DNA of 64,000 nt, taken from positions 248,001 to 312,000 of the forward strand of contig NZ_CP012257.1 of assembly GCF_001277175.1 (NCBI RefSeq). The letters run 5' to 3'. The translations under genes were made by a program, and so were the position numbers. Each line of letters starts with the position of its first letter. Position 1 is the first letter of the stretch. The notes under the pieces are model-generated. The model worked only from the letters and a program-made list of their open reading frames with translations. It made no database searches and had not been told where the DNA came from. The DNA is from Cronobacter universalis NCTC 9529 (GTDB taxonomy: Bacteria > Pseudomonadota > Gammaproteobacteria > Enterobacterales > Enterobacteriaceae). Positions 53,668-64,000 of the stretch are shown here, in pieces.

Positions 53668-53768
53668 TTCGAATTTCTGGTGCGTTGGCTGTGCTGGCTC
53701 ACCCCGGTCACTTACTTCAGTAAGCTCCCGGGGATTCACCAGCTTGCCGCCTTCCCGAAATCCGAAAT
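53666..53768. repeat. Imperfect palindromic intergenic repeat before metE
   Basis: The ends TTTCGAATTTCTGG and CCCGAAATCCGAAA are inverted relative to each other, and the centre has CCCCGG...CCGGGG with ACTTAC...GTAAGC around it, so the whole unit can fold on itself. It resembles a dispersed intergenic repeat that I remember from other enterobacteria. Confidence 0.55.
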
Positions 53769-53856
53769 ACATACGGATTAATTAATTAGACGAGCAGATA
53801 AAACGAACAGATTCATCTCCTGACACGGGATTCATTCTTAAGAGAGGCAGAACATC

Positions 53857-56118
53857 ATGACTATCCATAACCATACCCTCGGTTTTCCCCGCGTCGGCCT
53901 GCGTCGCGAGCTGAAAAAAGCGCAAGAGAGCTACTGGGCGGGCAAAAGCACCCGTGAAGAATTACTGGCGGTGGGCCGCGAGCTGCGCGCCCGCCACTGG
54001 GAACAGCAAAAAGCGGCGGGAATCGATCTGCTGCCGGTCGGCGACTTCGCCTGGTACGATCATGTGCTCACCACCAGCCTGCTGCTCGGCAACGTCCCGG
54101 CGCGCCACCAGAATGCTGACGGCACGGTGGATATCGACACGTTGTTCCGCATCGGCCGTGGCCGCGCGCCGACCGGCGAACCCGCCGCCGCCGCCGAAAT
54201 GACCAAATGGTTTAACACCAACTATCACTACATGGTGCCGGAATTCACCAAAGGCCAGCAGTTCAGCCTCGCCTGGACGCAGCTGCTGGATGAAGTGGAC
54301 GAAGCGCTGGCGCTCGGTCATCACGTTAAACCGGTACTGCTGGGCCCGGTCACTTACCTGTGGCTTGGCAAAGTGAAGGGCGAACAGTTTGACCGCCTTT
54401 CCCTGCTCAATGACATTCTGCCGGTCTACCAGCAGGTCATCGCCGAGCTTGCGAAGCGCGGCATCCAGTGGGTGCAGATTGATGAACCCGCGCTGGTGCT
54501 TGAGCTGCCGCAGGCGTGGCTGGACGCGTTCAAACCGGCCTACGACGCGCTGAAAGGCCAGACCAAACTGCTGCTCACCACCTATTTTGAAGGCGTGAGC
54601 GATAACCTTGACACCATCACCGCGCTGCCGGTGCAGGGGCTGCATGTCGATCTGGTTCACGGCCATGACGATGTCAACGAACTGCATCGCCGCCTGCCGC
54701 AGGAGTGGTTACTCTCCGCAGGCGTTATCAATGGCCGCAACGTCTGGCGCGCCGATCTCACCGAGAAATACGCGCAGCTGAAAGCCATCGCCGGCCAGCG
54801 TGAGCTGTGGGTGGGCTCGTCCTGCTCGCTGCTGCACAGCCCTATCGATCTGAGCGTCGAGACGCGTCTGGATGCGGAAGTGAAAAGCTGGTTTGCCTTC
54901 GCGCTGCAAAAATGCGAAGAGCTGGCGCTGCTGCGCGACGCGCTGAACAGCGGCGACACAACCAAAATCGAGCAGTGGAGCGCGCCGATTCAGGCTCGTA
55001 AACATTCGGCCCGCGTACACAACCCGGCCGTGGAACAGCGTCTTCAGGCCATTACCCCGCAGGACAGCCAGCGCGCCCATGCGTACCCGGTACGCGCCGA
55101 AGCGCAGCGCGCCCGCTTCAACCTGCCAGCCTGGCCGACCACTACCATCGGCTCGTTCCCGCAGACCACCGAAATCCGCGGCCTGCGCCTGGACTTCAAA
55201 AAGGGCAATCTGGATGCGGCCAACTACCGCACCGGCATCGCCGAACATATTAAGCAGGCGATCGCCGAGCAGGAGCGTCTGGGTCTCGATGTGCTGGTGC
55301 ACGGCGAAGCCGAGCGTAACGACATGGTGGAGTATTTCGGCGAGCATCTTGATGGCTTCGTCTTCACCCAGAACGGCTGGGTGCAGAGCTACGGCTCCCG
55401 CTGCGTGAAGCCGCCGGTGGTGATCGGCGACATCAGCCGTCCGGCGCCGATCACCGTCGAGTGGGCGAAGTATGCGCAGTCGCTGACCGACAAACCGGTG
55501 AAAGGGATGCTGACTGGGCCGGTGACGATCCTCTGCTGGTCGTTCCCGCGTGAAGATGTCTCGCGCGAAACCATCGCCAAACAGATTGCGCTGGCGCTGC
55601 GTGACGAAGTGGCGGATCTCGAAGCCGCAGGCATCGGCATCATCCAGATTGACGAACCGGCGCTGCGTGAAGGGCTGCCGCTTAAACGCAGCGACTGGGA
55701 CGCGTACCTCGCCTGGGGCGTGGAGGCGTTCCGCCTGAACGCGGCGGTCGCGAAGGACGACACCCAGATCCACACCCACATGTGTTATTGCGAGTTCAAC
55801 GACATCATGGATTCTATCGCCGCGCTGGATGCGGACGTGATCACTATCGAAACGTCACGTTCAGATATGGAGCTGCTGGAGTCGTTCGAAGAGTTTGAAT
55901 ACCCGAATGAAATCGGGCCGGGCGTGTACGACATCCACTCGCCGAACGTGCCGGACGTGGCGTGGATCGAGGCGCTGCTGAAAAAAGCCGCGCAGCGTAT
56001 TCCGCAGGAGCGTCTGTGGGTGAACCCGGATTGCGGCCTGAAAACCCGCGGCTGGCCGGAGACCCGCGCGGCGCTCGCCAACATGGTGAAAGCGGCGCAG
56101 AATCTGCGCCAGGCGTAA
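53857..56118 (+). CDS. metE: Cobalamin-independent methionine synthase
   Basis: A 753-residue zinc enzyme (E. coli length) that methylates homocysteine from methyl-tetrahydropteroyltriglutamate. Two barrels are visible: N-terminal ([17 protein letters not shown]) and C-terminal ([14 protein letters not shown]). Zinc ligands lie in [11 protein letters not shown], in the following acidic segment and in [18 protein letters not shown] lies before the ATG. It is divergent from metR, which activates it. Confidence 0.99.
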   Translation: MTIHNHTLGFPRVGLRRELKKAQESYWAGKSTREELLAVGRELRARHWEQQKAAGIDLLPVGDFAWYDHVLTTSLLLGNVPARHQNADGTVDIDTLFRIGRGRAPTGEPAAAAEMTKWFNTNYHYMVPEFTKGQQFSLAWTQLLDEVDEALALGHHVKPVLLGPVTYLWLGKVKGEQFDRLSLLNDILPVYQQVIAELAKRGIQWVQIDEPALVLELPQAWLDAFKPAYDALKGQTKLLLTTYFEGVSDNLDTITALPVQGLHVDLVHGHDDVNELHRRLPQEWLLSAGVINGRNVWRADLTEKYAQLKAIAGQRELWVGSSCSLLHSPIDLSVETRLDAEVKSWFAFALQKCEELALLRDALNSGDTTKIEQWSAPIQARKHSARVHNPAVEQRLQAITPQDSQRAHAYPVRAEAQRARFNLPAWPTTTIGSFPQTTEIRGLRLDFKKGNLDAANYRTGIAEHIKQAIAEQERLGLDVLVHGEAERNDMVEYFGEHLDGFVFTQNGWVQSYGSRCVKPPVVIGDISRPAPITVEWAKYAQSLTDKPVKGMLTGPVTILCWSFPREDVSRETIAKQIALALRDEVADLEAAGIGIIQIDEPALREGLPLKRSDWDAYLAWGVEAFRLNAAVAKDDTQIHTHMCYCEFNDIMDSIAALDADVITIETSRSDMELLESFEEFEYPNEIGPGVYDIHSPNVPDVAWIEALLKKAAQRIPQERLWVNPDCGLKTRGWPETRAALANMVKAAQNLRQA

Positions 56119-56125
56119 CGGTTAT

Positions 56126-56244
56126 GCGATGCGGTTTGTGATTTTGTAGGGTGGGTAAGCGCAGCGCACCCACCGCCGCCCGCAATAAACAGTGCGATGT
56201 AGTTTGTGGTTTTGTAGGGTGGGTAAGCGTAGCGCACCCACCGC
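56126..56244. repeat. Tandem pair of a GGGTGGGTAAGCG-type intergenic repeat
   Basis: Two copies (56126-56176 and 56194-56244, 68 bp apart) share TTTTGTAGGGTGGGTAAGCG and AGCGCACCCACCGC, which form an imperfect hairpin (GGTGGGT/ACCCACC). They lie between metE and its terminator. I remember similar repeats as frequent in Cronobacter-like genomes. Confidence 0.75.
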
Positions 56245-56284
56245 GCCCCAAATCCTCCGGCTCCCGCCACCAATACGCCGCAAT

Positions 56285-56317
56285 AAAAAAACGCCCGGTT
56301 TCCCGGGCGTTTTTTAT
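56285..56317. terminator. Bidirectional terminator between metE and ysgA
   Basis: ACGCCCGG and CCGGGCGT form a stem of 8 bp around TTTC, flanked by an A-run and a T-run. It serves both convergent genes. Confidence 0.92.
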
Positions 56318-57132
56318 GCTTTCTTACTCCCGTAGGCTTTGAACCATTCCAGCATACGTTCCCACCCGTCTTTCGCCGACGCCTCGTGATAACTCGGGCG
56401 ATAATCGGCGTTAAACGCATGGCCCGCGTCCGGGTATACGATGATTTCCGCCTTCGCGTTGGCGGCGCGCAGCGCCTGACGCATGGTTTCCACGCTCTCA
56501 AGCGAAATACCCGTATCCTGCGCGCCATACAGCCCCAGCACCGGCGCGGTGAGATCGGTGGCGACATCCACCGGATGCTTCGGCGAATTCAGCGTTTTAT
56601 CGCCCATGAGCTTGCCATACCAGGCGACCGCGGCTTTCAATTGCGGATTATGCGCGGCGTACAGCCAGGCGATACGCCCGCCCCAGCAAAAGCCAGTCAG
56701 CATCAGACGATGCGCGTCGCCGCCGTTGCGCGACGCCCAGCTTGCCACATGATCCAGATCCGCCAGCACCTGCGCGTCCGGCACTTTCGACACCAGGTTG
56801 CTCAACAGCGAGGAAATATCGTCATACTCATTCGGGTCGCCCTGGCGGAAATAGAGCTCCGGCGCCACCGCCAGATACCCTTCCAGGGCCAGGCGACGGC
56901 AAATATCGCGAATATGTTCATGCACGCCAAAAATCTCCTGCACCACAATCACCACCGGTAGCGGGCCATCGGCGGCGCGCGGGCGGGCGTGGTAAGCAGG
57001 CATATTTTCACCCTGCGTGGGAATCGAGGTTTCGCCCGCGATAATGGCATCCTGCGGCGTATGAACTACCGTTGAAGCGACAGGTGAGACCGCAGCGGCA
57101 AAGCCCGCCTTATTGTCAGTGCTGTTGGTCAT
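56314..57132 (-). CDS. ysgA: Dienelactone hydrolase-family protein YsgA
   Basis: A 272-residue alpha/beta hydrolase with the Cys nucleophile elbow [15 protein letters not shown], an Asp in [15 protein letters not shown] and the His in [12 protein letters not shown], the Cys-Asp-His triad of dienelactone hydrolases. Oxyanion region [18 protein letters not shown]. No signal peptide. Its physiological substrate is unknown. It lies in the conserved place between metE and udp. Confidence 0.93.
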   Translation of the reverse strand: MTNSTDNKAGFAAAVSPVASTVVHTPQDAIIAGETSIPTQGENMPAYHARPRAADGPLPVVIVVQEIFGVHEHIRDICRRLALEGYLAVAPELYFRQGDPNEYDDISSLLSNLVSKVPDAQVLADLDHVASWASRNGGDAHRLMLTGFCWGGRIAWLYAAHNPQLKAAVAWYGKLMGDKTLNSPKHPVDVATDLTAPVLGLYGAQDTGISLESVETMRQALRAANAKAEIIVYPDAGHAFNADYRPSYHEASAKDGWERMLEWFKAYGSKKA

Positions 57133-57251
57133 GGCATTCTCCGTACCCGTTATTGTTTTAGCGCATCCCTAACTATAGCCTGCGTGTGGCGGGAGTGGGG
57201 GTGGCAAAAGCAGGCATGCGCGGCGCGGAATTTCACTTATCGGGTTGCTTG

Positions 57252-57347
57252 TGTGATCATCATCACGAAATAATGGAAATTTAATGCAACTCCTTTCTTT
57301 TGAAGTGAATCCGGTCACGAAAAACGCCGGAAAGGTTCTGTAAAGTA
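57252..57347 (+). promoter_or_regulatory. udp promoter with two CRP sites
   Basis: TGTGATCATCATCACG (57252-57267) and AGTGAATCCGGTCACG (57304-57319) both fit TGTGA-N6-TCACA, with centres 52 bp apart. A -10-like TAAAGT lies at 57342-57347. In E. coli udp the two CRP sites at -41.5 and -93.5 have the same spacing and CytR binds between them. Confidence 0.82.
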
Positions 57348-57391
57348 CCGTTTTGCTTCTCCTGACAAACCGACCCACAGAGGAGTCACCT

Positions 57392-58147
57392 ATGTCTGAT
57401 GTTTTTCACCTCGGCCTTAAAAAAAGCGATCTTCAGGGCGCGGAATTAGCGATTGTCCCGGGCGACCCGGAGCGAGTGGAAAAGATCGCCGCGCTGATGG
57501 ATAAGCCGGTCAAACTGGCCTCCCACCGTGAATTCACCTCCTGGCGCGCCGAGCTTGATGGCAAAGTGGTCATCATCTGCTCCACCGGTATCGGCGGCCC
57601 GTCCACCTCTATCGCGGTTGAAGAGCTGGCGCAGCTGGGCATTCGTACATTCCTGCGCGTGGGCACCACTGGCGCTATCCAGCCGCATATCAACGTCGGC
57701 GACGTGCTGGTGACGACCGCTTCCGTACGCCTTGACGGCGCCAGCCTGCACTTCGCGCCGATGGAATACCCGGCCGTTGCCGATTTCGCCTGCACCACCG
57801 CGCTGGTGGAAGCCGCCAAAGCGGTCGGCGCGACAACGCACATCGGCGTGACCGCCTCTTCCGACACCTTCTATCCGGGCCAGGAGCGCTACGACACCTT
57901 CTCCGGCCGCGTGGTCAGCCGCTTTAACGGCTCCATGAAAGAGTGGCAGGCGATGGGCGTGATGAACTATGAAATGGAATCCGCGACGCTGCTGACCATG
58001 TGCTCAAGCCAGGGCCTGCGCGCGGGCATGGTGGCGGGCGTTATCGTCAACCGCACCCAGCAAGAGATCCCGAACGCGGAAACCATGAAACAAACCGAAA
58101 GCCACGCGGTGAAAATCGTGGTGGAGGCGGCGCGCCGTCTTCTCTGA
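57392..58147 (+). CDS. udp: Uridine phosphorylase
   Basis: A 251-residue enzyme that splits uridine to uracil and ribose-1-phosphate. Family stretches: [17 protein letters not shown] (phosphate binding), [11 protein letters not shown], and [12 protein letters not shown] (ribose binding). The ATG at 57392 follows GAGGAG. An upstream in-frame codon lies in the promoter and is excluded. Confidence 0.98.
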   Translation: MSDVFHLGLKKSDLQGAELAIVPGDPERVEKIAALMDKPVKLASHREFTSWRAELDGKVVIICSTGIGGPSTSIAVEELAQLGIRTFLRVGTTGAIQPHINVGDVLVTTASVRLDGASLHFAPMEYPAVADFACTTALVEAAKAVGATTHIGVTASSDTFYPGQERYDTFSGRVVSRFNGSMKEWQAMGVMNYEMESATLLTMCSSQGLRAGMVAGVIVNRTQQEIPNAETMKQTESHAVKIVVEAARRLL

Positions 58148-58290
58148 TAGCTCCCTTTCTGGCCGGCGTTCCGCCGGCCTTTTTGCGTAATGTCTCGCAG
58201 GAATGACGATCCTTACAGAAAAACGCTTTTCGTCTGGAATTATGTACAGCACAATCCTCTCTGGCGTAATGAGCGGTTCAGGCAGGAGGC

Positions 58291-59727
58291 GTGGTGGAAA
58301 TCTCATATCTGGTGTTAGCCGTGGTCGCACTGGCGGGCGTGGCGGTGGGCTGGCTGATGTCAGGCCTGCGAACCGCCCAGCAAAAAGCGGATCTGCTGGC
58401 GGAACAGCGCGATATCTACGGCGAACTCAGCGCGGCCCGCGAGGCGCTGGCGCATAACCAGCACTGGCGTGACGAGTGCGATCTGCTTAATAACGAACTG
58501 CGCAACCTGCGGGAGATCAACAGCTCGCTGGAGTCCGATCTGCGCGAAGTCACCACGCGGCTGGAGGCCACCCGGGTCCACGCCGAAGAAAAACTGCGCC
58601 AGATGATGAGCAGCGAACAGCGCCTGAGCGAACAGTTTGAAAACCTCGCCAACCGTATCTTTGAGCAGAGCCGCCGCCAGGTCGATGAGCAAAACCGCCA
58701 GAGCCTGAATGGCCTGCTTTCCCCGCTGCGCGAACAGCTCGACGGCTTCCGCCGCCAGGTGCAGGAGAGCTTCGGCCAGGAGGCGCGCGAGCGTCACACG
58801 CTGGCCCATGAAATCCGCAACCTCCAGCAACTGAACGCGCAAATGGCGCAGGAAGCCGTCAATCTGACGCGCGCGTTAAAAGGCGACAACAAAGCCCAGG
58901 GGAATTGGGGCGAAGTGGTGCTCGCGCGCGTGCTGGAAGCCTCTGGCCTGCGCGAAGGGCATGAGTATGAAACCCAGGTCAATATCCAGCTCGCCGACCG
59001 CAGCCGTATGCAGCCGGATGTCATCGTGCGTCTGCCGCAGGGTAAAGATGTAGTGATTGACGCCAAAATGACGCTGGTGGCCTATGAACGTTACTTTAAC
59101 GCTGAAGATGACTACAACCGCGAGATGGCGCTCAACGAGCATATCGCTTCGCTTCGTAACCATATCCGCCTGCTGGGGCGCAAAGATTATCAGCAGTTGC
59201 CGGGGCTGCGCACGCTGGATTACGTGCTGATGTTTATCCCGGTCGAACCCGCCTTTTTGCTGGCTATCGATAAACAGCCGGAGCTGATCACCGAGGCGTT
59301 AAAAAACAATATCATGCTGGTGAGCCCGACCACGCTGCTGGTGGCGCTGCGCACCATTTCCAACCTCTGGCGCTATGAGCACCAAAGCCGTAACGCCCAG
59401 CAAATAGCCGATCGCGCCAGCCGCCTGTACGACAAAATGCGGCTGTTCGTTGACGACATGAGCGCCATCGGCCAGAACCTCGACAAAGCCAGCGACAGCT
59501 ACCGCCAGGCGATGAAAAAACTCGCCAGCGGGCGCGGCAACCTGCTCGCCCAGGCGGAGGCGTTTCGCGGTATGGGCGTTGAGGTAAAGCGCGAGATTAA
59601 TCCGGATTTGGCCGAACAGGCGATGCAGGACGACGACGCATTCGCGCTCTCCGATGCCGAAGCGCTTGCCAGCGCCCCTGATGAAAACAGCCACTTAGCG
59701 GCGTTTCGCGTCGCGGGCGAGCGCTGA
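58291..59727 (+). CDS. rmuC: DNA recombination protein RmuC
   Basis: A 478-residue protein. It has an N-terminal membrane segment (ISYLVLAVVALAGVAVGWLMSG), a long coiled coil to about residue 190, then the RmuC nuclease-like domain (KGDNKAQGNWGEVVLARVLEASGLREG, QPDVIVRLPQGKDVVIDAKM, PVEPAFLLAI). It limits recombination at short inverted repeats. The start is GTG 58291 or the adjacent GTG 58294, after GGAGGC. Confidence 0.95.
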   Translation: MVEISYLVLAVVALAGVAVGWLMSGLRTAQQKADLLAEQRDIYGELSAAREALAHNQHWRDECDLLNNELRNLREINSSLESDLREVTTRLEATRVHAEEKLRQMMSSEQRLSEQFENLANRIFEQSRRQVDEQNRQSLNGLLSPLREQLDGFRRQVQESFGQEARERHTLAHEIRNLQQLNAQMAQEAVNLTRALKGDNKAQGNWGEVVLARVLEASGLREGHEYETQVNIQLADRSRMQPDVIVRLPQGKDVVIDAKMTLVAYERYFNAEDDYNREMALNEHIASLRNHIRLLGRKDYQQLPGLRTLDYVLMFIPVEPAFLLAIDKQPELITEALKNNIMLVSPTTLLVALRTISNLWRYEHQSRNAQQIADRASRLYDKMRLFVDDMSAIGQNLDKASDSYRQAMKKLASGRGNLLAQAEAFRGMGVEVKREINPDLAEQAMQDDDAFALSDAEALASAPDENSHLAAFRVAGER

Positions 59728-59816
59728 TCGGCGCGCTAATGCCGCCTTGAATCGTAGGGCAATTGCGGCCAATCTGTTACACTTCACAAACATTTCCTTG
59801 ATAAGCAGGCACTGAG

Positions 59817-60572
59817 ATGGTTGAAGATTCACAAGATACAACGCACTTTGGCTTCCAGACCGTAGCGAAAGAGCAAAAAGCGGATATGGTGGCGCAGGTC
59901 TTCCACTCCGTGGCGGCGAAATATGATGTCATGAACGATCTGATGTCGTTCGGCATTCATCGTCTGTGGAAGCGCTTCACTATCGATTGCAGCGGCGTGC
60001 GTCGCGGCCAGAAAGTCCTGGATCTCGCGGGCGGCACCGGCGATTTAACCGCAAAATTCTCCCGTCTGGTGGGCGAGAGCGGCAAAGTGGTGCTGGCGGA
60101 TATCAACGATTCGATGCTGAAAATGGGGCGTGAGAAGCTGCGCAATACCGGCATCGTCGGCAACGTCGAGTATGTCCAGGCCAACGCGGAAGCGCTGCCG
60201 TTCCCGGATAACACCTTTGACTGCATTACTATCTCTTTCGGTCTGCGTAACGTTACCGATAAAGAAAAAGCGCTGCGCTCTATGTTCCGCGTGCTGAAGC
60301 CGGGTGGCCGTCTGCTGGTGCTGGAGTTCTCCAAACCGGTGTTTGAGCCGCTTAATAAAGCGTATGACGCTTACTCTTTCCATATTCTGCCGCGCGTCGG
60401 CGAGCTGGTGGCGAAAGACGCCGGCAGCTACCGTTATCTCGCTGAATCCATCCGTATGCATCCGGATCAGGAAACCCTGAAAGCGATGATGAACGACGCG
60501 GGCTTCGAGAACGTCAACTACTACAACATGACCGGCGGGATCGTAGCGCTGCATCGCGGCTACAAATTCTGA
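59817..60572 (+). CDS. ubiE: Ubiquinone/menaquinone methyltransferase UbiE
   Basis: A 251-residue class I SAM methyltransferase that C-methylates the quinone ring precursors of ubiquinone and menaquinone. SAM motif [15 protein letters not shown]; family signature [35 protein letters not shown]. It starts the ubiE-ubiJ-ubiB-tatABC cluster; GATAAGCAGG lies before the ATG. Confidence 0.98.
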   Translation: MVEDSQDTTHFGFQTVAKEQKADMVAQVFHSVAAKYDVMNDLMSFGIHRLWKRFTIDCSGVRRGQKVLDLAGGTGDLTAKFSRLVGESGKVVLADINDSMLKMGREKLRNTGIVGNVEYVQANAEALPFPDNTFDCITISFGLRNVTDKEKALRSMFRVLKPGGRLLVLEFSKPVFEPLNKAYDAYSFHILPRVGELVAKDAGSYRYLAESIRMHPDQETLKAMMNDAGFENVNYYNMTGGIVALHRGYKF

Positions 60573-60583
60573 GGAGGTGCCGG

Positions 60584-61189
60584 ATGCCTTTCACACCGCT
60601 AATGATGGCTGGCATTGAAGGCGCGCTGAACACATTTCTGTACCGCGAGAGCGCGCTGAAAGCGCCGCGCCAGCGTTTGCAGGGCAAAGTGTTGCGCGTC
60701 ACGCTTGAAGAACTCTCCACACCGCTGGTGCTGGTGTTCAGCGAGCAGCAACTGGATGTGCTCAGCAAATGGGAGGGCGAGGCGGACTGCACCGTTATCA
60801 CGCGCCTCTCGGTTTTGCCGAAGCTTCAGGATCGCCAGCAGCTGACCGCGCTTATCCGCAGCGGCGAGCTGGAAGTGCAGGGCGATCTGCAGGTGGTGCA
60901 AAATTTTGTGGCGCTGATGGATATGGCCGAGTTTGACCCCGCCGGTCTGCTGGCGCCGTGGGTCGGCGATATCGCCGCGGAAGGCATCGGGCGCGTTATG
61001 CGTCGCGGCGGGCAACTGCTGCAGAAAGGCTTTACGCGCAACCAGCGCTATCTGGCGGAAGCCATTACCGAAGAGTGGCGCGTCGCGCCAGGCGCGCTGG
61101 AAATCGCCTGGTTTGCCGAAGAGATCTCGGCCGTCGGGCGTCAGCTGGAAGAATTAACCAAACGGTTGGATAAACTGGAGGGCAAATGA
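60584..61189 (+). CDS. ubiJ: Ubiquinone biosynthesis accessory factor UbiJ
   Basis: A 201-residue protein with an SCP2 lipid-binding domain ([40 protein letters not shown]) and a C-terminal coiled coil ([18 protein letters not shown]). It organises the aerobic Ubi complex. In E. coli the 3' half of this gene also carries the EsrE small RNA; I did not test that here. It overlaps ubiB by 4 bp. Confidence 0.95.
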   Translation: MPFTPLMMAGIEGALNTFLYRESALKAPRQRLQGKVLRVTLEELSTPLVLVFSEQQLDVLSKWEGEADCTVITRLSVLPKLQDRQQLTALIRSGELEVQGDLQVVQNFVALMDMAEFDPAGLLAPWVGDIAAEGIGRVMRRGGQLLQKGFTRNQRYLAEAITEEWRVAPGALEIAWFAEEISAVGRQLEELTKRLDKLEGK

Positions 61190-62826
61190 CGCCAGGTGAA
61201 ATTCGGCGCCTTTATTTCATTATCAAAACGTTCCTGAGCTACGGTCTGGATGAGCTGATTCCACGCATGCGCCTCACGTTGCCGCTGCGGATCTGGCGTC
61301 GCGGGCTGTTCTGGATGCCGAACCGGCACAAAGATCTGGAGCTCGGCACACGGCTGCGGCTGGCGTTGCAGGAGCTGGGGCCGGTCTGGATCAAGTTCGG
61401 GCAGATGCTGTCGACACGTCGCGATCTGTTCCCGCCGGTTATCGCCGATCAGCTGGCGCTGTTGCAGGATCGTGTCGCGCCCTTTGACGGCAGACTCGCC
61501 AAACAGCAGATCGAAAAATCGATGGGCGATCGTCCTGTCGAGGAGTGGTTTGATGATTTCGATATTACGCCGCTCGCTTCCGCCTCTATCGCGCAGGTGC
61601 ACACCGCCCGTCTGAAAGAGAGCGGGAAAGAGGTGGTTATCAAGGTGATCCGCCCCGATATCCTGCCGGTCATCAAGGCGGATATGAAGCTCATTTATCG
61701 TCTCGCGCGCTGGGTGCCGCGTCTGCTGCCGGATGGCCGCCGCCTGCGCCCGATGGAAGTGGTGCGCGAGTATGAAAAAACGCTGCTGGATGAACTCGAT
61801 CTGCTGCGTGAAGCGGCGAACGCCATTCAGCTGCGCCGTAATTTCGAAAACAGCCCAATGCTCTACGTGCCGGAAGTCTATTCGGACTATTGCAGCCCGA
61901 CGATGATGGTCATGGAGCGTATTTATGGCATTCCGGTGAATGATGTCGCGGCGCTGGAAGCCAACGGGACCGACATGAAACTGCTGGCCGAACGCGGCGT
62001 GCAGGTGTTCTTCACCCAGGTATTCCGCGACAGCTTTTTCCACGGTGACATGCATCCGGGCAATATCTTTGTCAGTCACGATCACCCGCACGATCCGCAA
62101 TACATTGGCATCGACTGCGGTATCGTGGGCTCGCTGAATAAAGAAGATAAGCGTTATCTGGCGGAAAACTTTATCGCCTTCTTCAACCGCGACTACCGCC
62201 GCGTCGCGGAGCTGCATGTGGATTCGGGCTGGGTGCCGCCGGATACCAATGTGGAAGAGTTCGAGTCCGCCATTCGTACCGTCTGTGAGCCGATTTTTGA
62301 AAAGCCGCTCGCAGAAATCTCGTTTGGTCATGTGCTGCTCAATCTCTTTAACACCGCACGTCGGTTTAATATGGAAGTGCAGCCGCAACTGGTGCTGCTG
62401 CAAAAAACGCTGCTGTACATTGAGGGCGTCGGGCGTCAGCTCTATCCGCAGCTTGATTTATGGAAAACGGCGAAACCTTTTCTGGAAAGCTGGATCAAAG
62501 ATCAGGTGGGCTTCCCGGCGCTGGTGCGCTCCTTTAAGGAAAAAGCGCCGTTCTGGGCCGAGAAAATTCCGGAGATTCCTGAACTGGTCTACAACAGCCT
62601 GCGGCAAGGCAAACAACTGCAACAAAGTGTTGATAAGATTGCCCATGAGCTGCAGGAGCATCGCGTGAAGCAAGGGCAGTCGCGGTATCTGTTCGGCATC
62701 GGCGCCACGCTGATGCTGAGCGGCACGCTGCTCTTTATCAACCGTCCTGACTGGGGCATGTCGCCCGGATGGCTGATGGCAGGCGGCATTCTCGTCTGGC
62801 TTATCGGCTGGCGGCGTACCGACTAG
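61186..62826 (+). CDS. ubiB: Ubiquinone biosynthesis atypical kinase UbiB
   Basis: A 546-residue UbiB/ADCK ATPase. It has the KxGQ motif ([18 protein letters not shown]), the alanine-rich loop ([12 protein letters not shown]), the ATP Lys ([10 protein letters not shown]) and catalytic [11 protein letters not shown] and IDCGIVG. Two C-terminal membrane segments ([34 protein letters not shown]) anchor it to the membrane. It is required for aerobic ubiquinone synthesis. Confidence 0.98.
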   Translation: MTPGEIRRLYFIIKTFLSYGLDELIPRMRLTLPLRIWRRGLFWMPNRHKDLELGTRLRLALQELGPVWIKFGQMLSTRRDLFPPVIADQLALLQDRVAPFDGRLAKQQIEKSMGDRPVEEWFDDFDITPLASASIAQVHTARLKESGKEVVIKVIRPDILPVIKADMKLIYRLARWVPRLLPDGRRLRPMEVVREYEKTLLDELDLLREAANAIQLRRNFENSPMLYVPEVYSDYCSPTMMVMERIYGIPVNDVAALEANGTDMKLLAERGVQVFFTQVFRDSFFHGDMHPGNIFVSHDHPHDPQYIGIDCGIVGSLNKEDKRYLAENFIAFFNRDYRRVAELHVDSGWVPPDTNVEEFESAIRTVCEPIFEKPLAEISFGHVLLNLFNTARRFNMEVQPQLVLLQKTLLYIEGVGRQLYPQLDLWKTAKPFLESWIKDQVGFPALVRSFKEKAPFWAEKIPEIPELVYNSLRQGKQLQQSVDKIAHELQEHRVKQGQSRYLFGIGATLMLSGTLLFINRPDWGMSPGWLMAGGILVWLIGWRRTD

Positions 62827-62902
62827 CAGGCATTGTTATGTAACGGCCACGGGTATACTGTGGCCCGATGAATACCATTATCACTGGTAACTGAGGAAAT
62901 GT

Positions 62903-63166
62903 ATGGGTGGCATCAGTATCTGGCAGTTATTGATTATCGCGGTTCTGGTTGTTCTGCTTTTCGGCACCAAAAAACTACGCTCGCTGGGCTCTGACCTTGG
63001 TGAATCCATCAAAGGCTTTAAAAAAGCGATGGGTGACGACGACAAGCAAAAGCATCAGCAGGATGCGGATTTCACCGCGCCTTCCGCGCAGGATAAACAA
63101 ATCGGCGAAACCAAAAGCGACGTCACCGCTGACGACGCCAAAAAACGTGATAAAGAGCAGGTGTAA
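62903..63166 (+). CDS. tatA: Twin-arginine translocase subunit TatA
   Basis: An 87-residue Tat pore subunit with one N-terminal membrane segment ([22 protein letters not shown]) and an amphipathic helix ([19 protein letters not shown]), then a charged tail. It forms the oligomeric pore for folded proteins. GAGGAA lies before the ATG. Confidence 0.97.
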   Translation: MGGISIWQLLIIAVLVVLLFGTKKLRSLGSDLGESIKGFKKAMGDDDKQKHQQDADFTAPSAQDKQIGETKSDVTADDAKKRDKEQV

Positions 63167-63169
63167 TCC

Positions 63170-63742
63170 GTGTTTGATATTGGTTTTGGCGAACTGCTGC
63201 TGGTTTTTGTTATCGGTCTTATCGTGCTGGGGCCGCAGCGTTTGCCTGTGGCTGTCCGCACTGTCGCAGGCTGGGTACGCGCGCTGCGCTCGCTTGCGAC
63301 CACCGTGCAGAATGAACTGACCCAGGAACTGAAGCTCCAGGAATTTCAGGAAAGCCTGAAGAAAGTGGAAAAAGCGAGCATCGATAACCTGACGCCGGAG
63401 CTGAAAGCGTCGATGGACGAACTGCGCGAGGCGGCGGAATCGATGAAGCGCTCTTACAGCGTTAACGATCCGGAAAAAGCGAGCGACGACGCCCACACCA
63501 TTCATAACCCGCTGGTGAAAGGCAACGAAGCTCAGCACGAAGGCGTCACGCCTGCTAAAGCCGAGCATCAGGCCCAGTCGCCCGCGCAGAAGCCGCAAGT
63601 GTCGCCAGAGGCAGAAACCGCCGCCGCGCAATCAACGGCCTCTGCAAACGCTGAGCCTGCAAAGAACGTTGAAGCGTCGCCGGACGCGCCCGCCAGCGCG
63701 CGCAAACCTGAAGCCGCATCCACCGTGAGTGATAAACCCTGA
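63170..63742 (+). CDS. tatB: Twin-arginine translocase subunit TatB
   Basis: A 190-residue receptor subunit. The N-terminal segment ([31 protein letters not shown]) contains the family's Glu at position 8. An amphipathic/coiled helix follows, then a long Ala/Pro/Glu-rich tail (from about residue 120). It starts 3 bp after tatA and lies 1 bp ahead of tatC. Confidence 0.97.
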   Translation: MFDIGFGELLLVFVIGLIVLGPQRLPVAVRTVAGWVRALRSLATTVQNELTQELKLQEFQESLKKVEKASIDNLTPELKASMDELREAAESMKRSYSVNDPEKASDDAHTIHNPLVKGNEAQHEGVTPAKAEHQAQSPAQKPQVSPEAETAAAQSTASANAEPAKNVEASPDAPASARKPEAASTVSDKP

Positions 63743-63743
63743 C

Positions 63744-64000
63744 ATGGCTGTTGAAGATACCCAACCCCTAATCAGTCATCTGATTGAACTGCGTAAGCGG
63801 CTGCTGAACTGCATCGTCGCGGTCCTGGTGATTTTTCTGGCGCTGGTCTATTTCGCCAATGATATCTACCAGCTCGTCGCGGCGCCGCTGATAAGCCAGA
63901 TGCCGCACGGCGCCAGCATGATTGCCACCGACGTGGCGTCGCCGTTTTTCACGCCTATCAAGCTGACCATGATGGTGTCGGTGATCCTCTCCGCGCCGGT
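63744..64000 (+). CDS. tatC: Twin-arginine translocase subunit TatC (5' part, cut by window edge)
   Basis: The first 85 codons, starting [21 protein letters not shown], which is the TatC signature for recognition of the twin-arginine signal, then the first membrane segment ([19 protein letters not shown]) and [19 protein letters not shown]. Full-length TatC is about 255 residues and has six membrane segments. Confidence 0.97.
   Translation, partial: MAVEDTQPLISHLIELRKRLLNCIVAVLVIFLALVYFANDIYQLVAAPLISQMPHGASMIATDVASPFFTPIKLTMMVSVILSAP

Noticed and set aside
61141-62403. 420-codon minus-strand open frame opposite ubiB
   Set aside because: Its His/Gln/Arg-rich translation is the usual shadow of an enterobacterial gene; ubiB on the other strand is certain.

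Overview
The window joins two different kinds of DNA. Positions 28482-64000 are a conserved Enterobacterales chromosome. Gene order runs hemY-hemX-hemD-hemC / cyaA / cyaY / lptM / dapF-yigA-xerC-yigB / uvrD / corA / yigF-yigG / rarD-yigI / pldA-recQ-rhtC / rhtB / pldB-yigL-yigM / metR / metE / ysgA / udp / rmuC / ubiE-ubiJ-ubiB-tatA-tatB-tatC, essentially the E. coli K-12 order. High GC, GC-rich codon use and a paired GTGGGTAAGCG-type intergenic repeat after metE make a Cronobacter-like enterobacterium my best guess. That genus call is inference.

Positions 1 to about 28452 are the integrase-proximal part of an integrative and conjugative element (ICE) of the Tn4371 family; its other end lies beyond the left edge. 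The integrase gene sits next to the chromosome junction, just past the hemY terminator. Reading away from it come a PDDEXK nuclease gene (YhcG/DUF1016), radC, an AT-richer cargo gene, a DUF932 gene, a large ParB gene, small DUF736/DUF2958/DUF2285/HTH genes, repA with three iterons, parA and a small partition-type gene, a DUF2840 gene, the traF signal peptidase and the relaxase gene. The conjugation pore genes (traG, trb) are not in the window.

The ICE carries two cargo blocks. At 1-9884 there is an RND tripartite efflux operon (tetR-OMF-MFP-permease), a lipoprotein alpha/beta hydrolase, a second tetR divergent from a two-cluster ferredoxin, and a third tetR divergent from an alpha/beta hydrolase. 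The first two tetR genes are 77% identical and have the same paired operators spaced 35 bp apart; a ferredoxin 5' remnant beside the first one shows that the whole module was duplicated. At 22778-25081 there is an ABC-type ATPase with a CxxC zinc-hook motif and a C-terminal R-x3-E...H set. It looks like an RloC-type anticodon nuclease, that is, a phage-defence gene.

The ICE intergenic DNA is unusually structured. Three dispersed copies of a short element have conserved flanks around a hairpin whose sequence changes while its pairing is kept; two of them lie in the leaders of the radC and DUF932 genes. There is also an 85-nt hairpin before the DUF932 gene, three tandem hairpins at 18839-18966, and a 27-bp perfect palindrome inside the nuclease gene.

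The chromosomal half contains recognisable control sites: a CRP site and UUG start for cyaA, a LexA box and attenuator-like hairpin before uvrD, a leader peptide (corL) with two mutually exclusive stems before corA, paired CRP sites 52 bp apart before udp, and MetR/MetJ-like sites between metR and metE.
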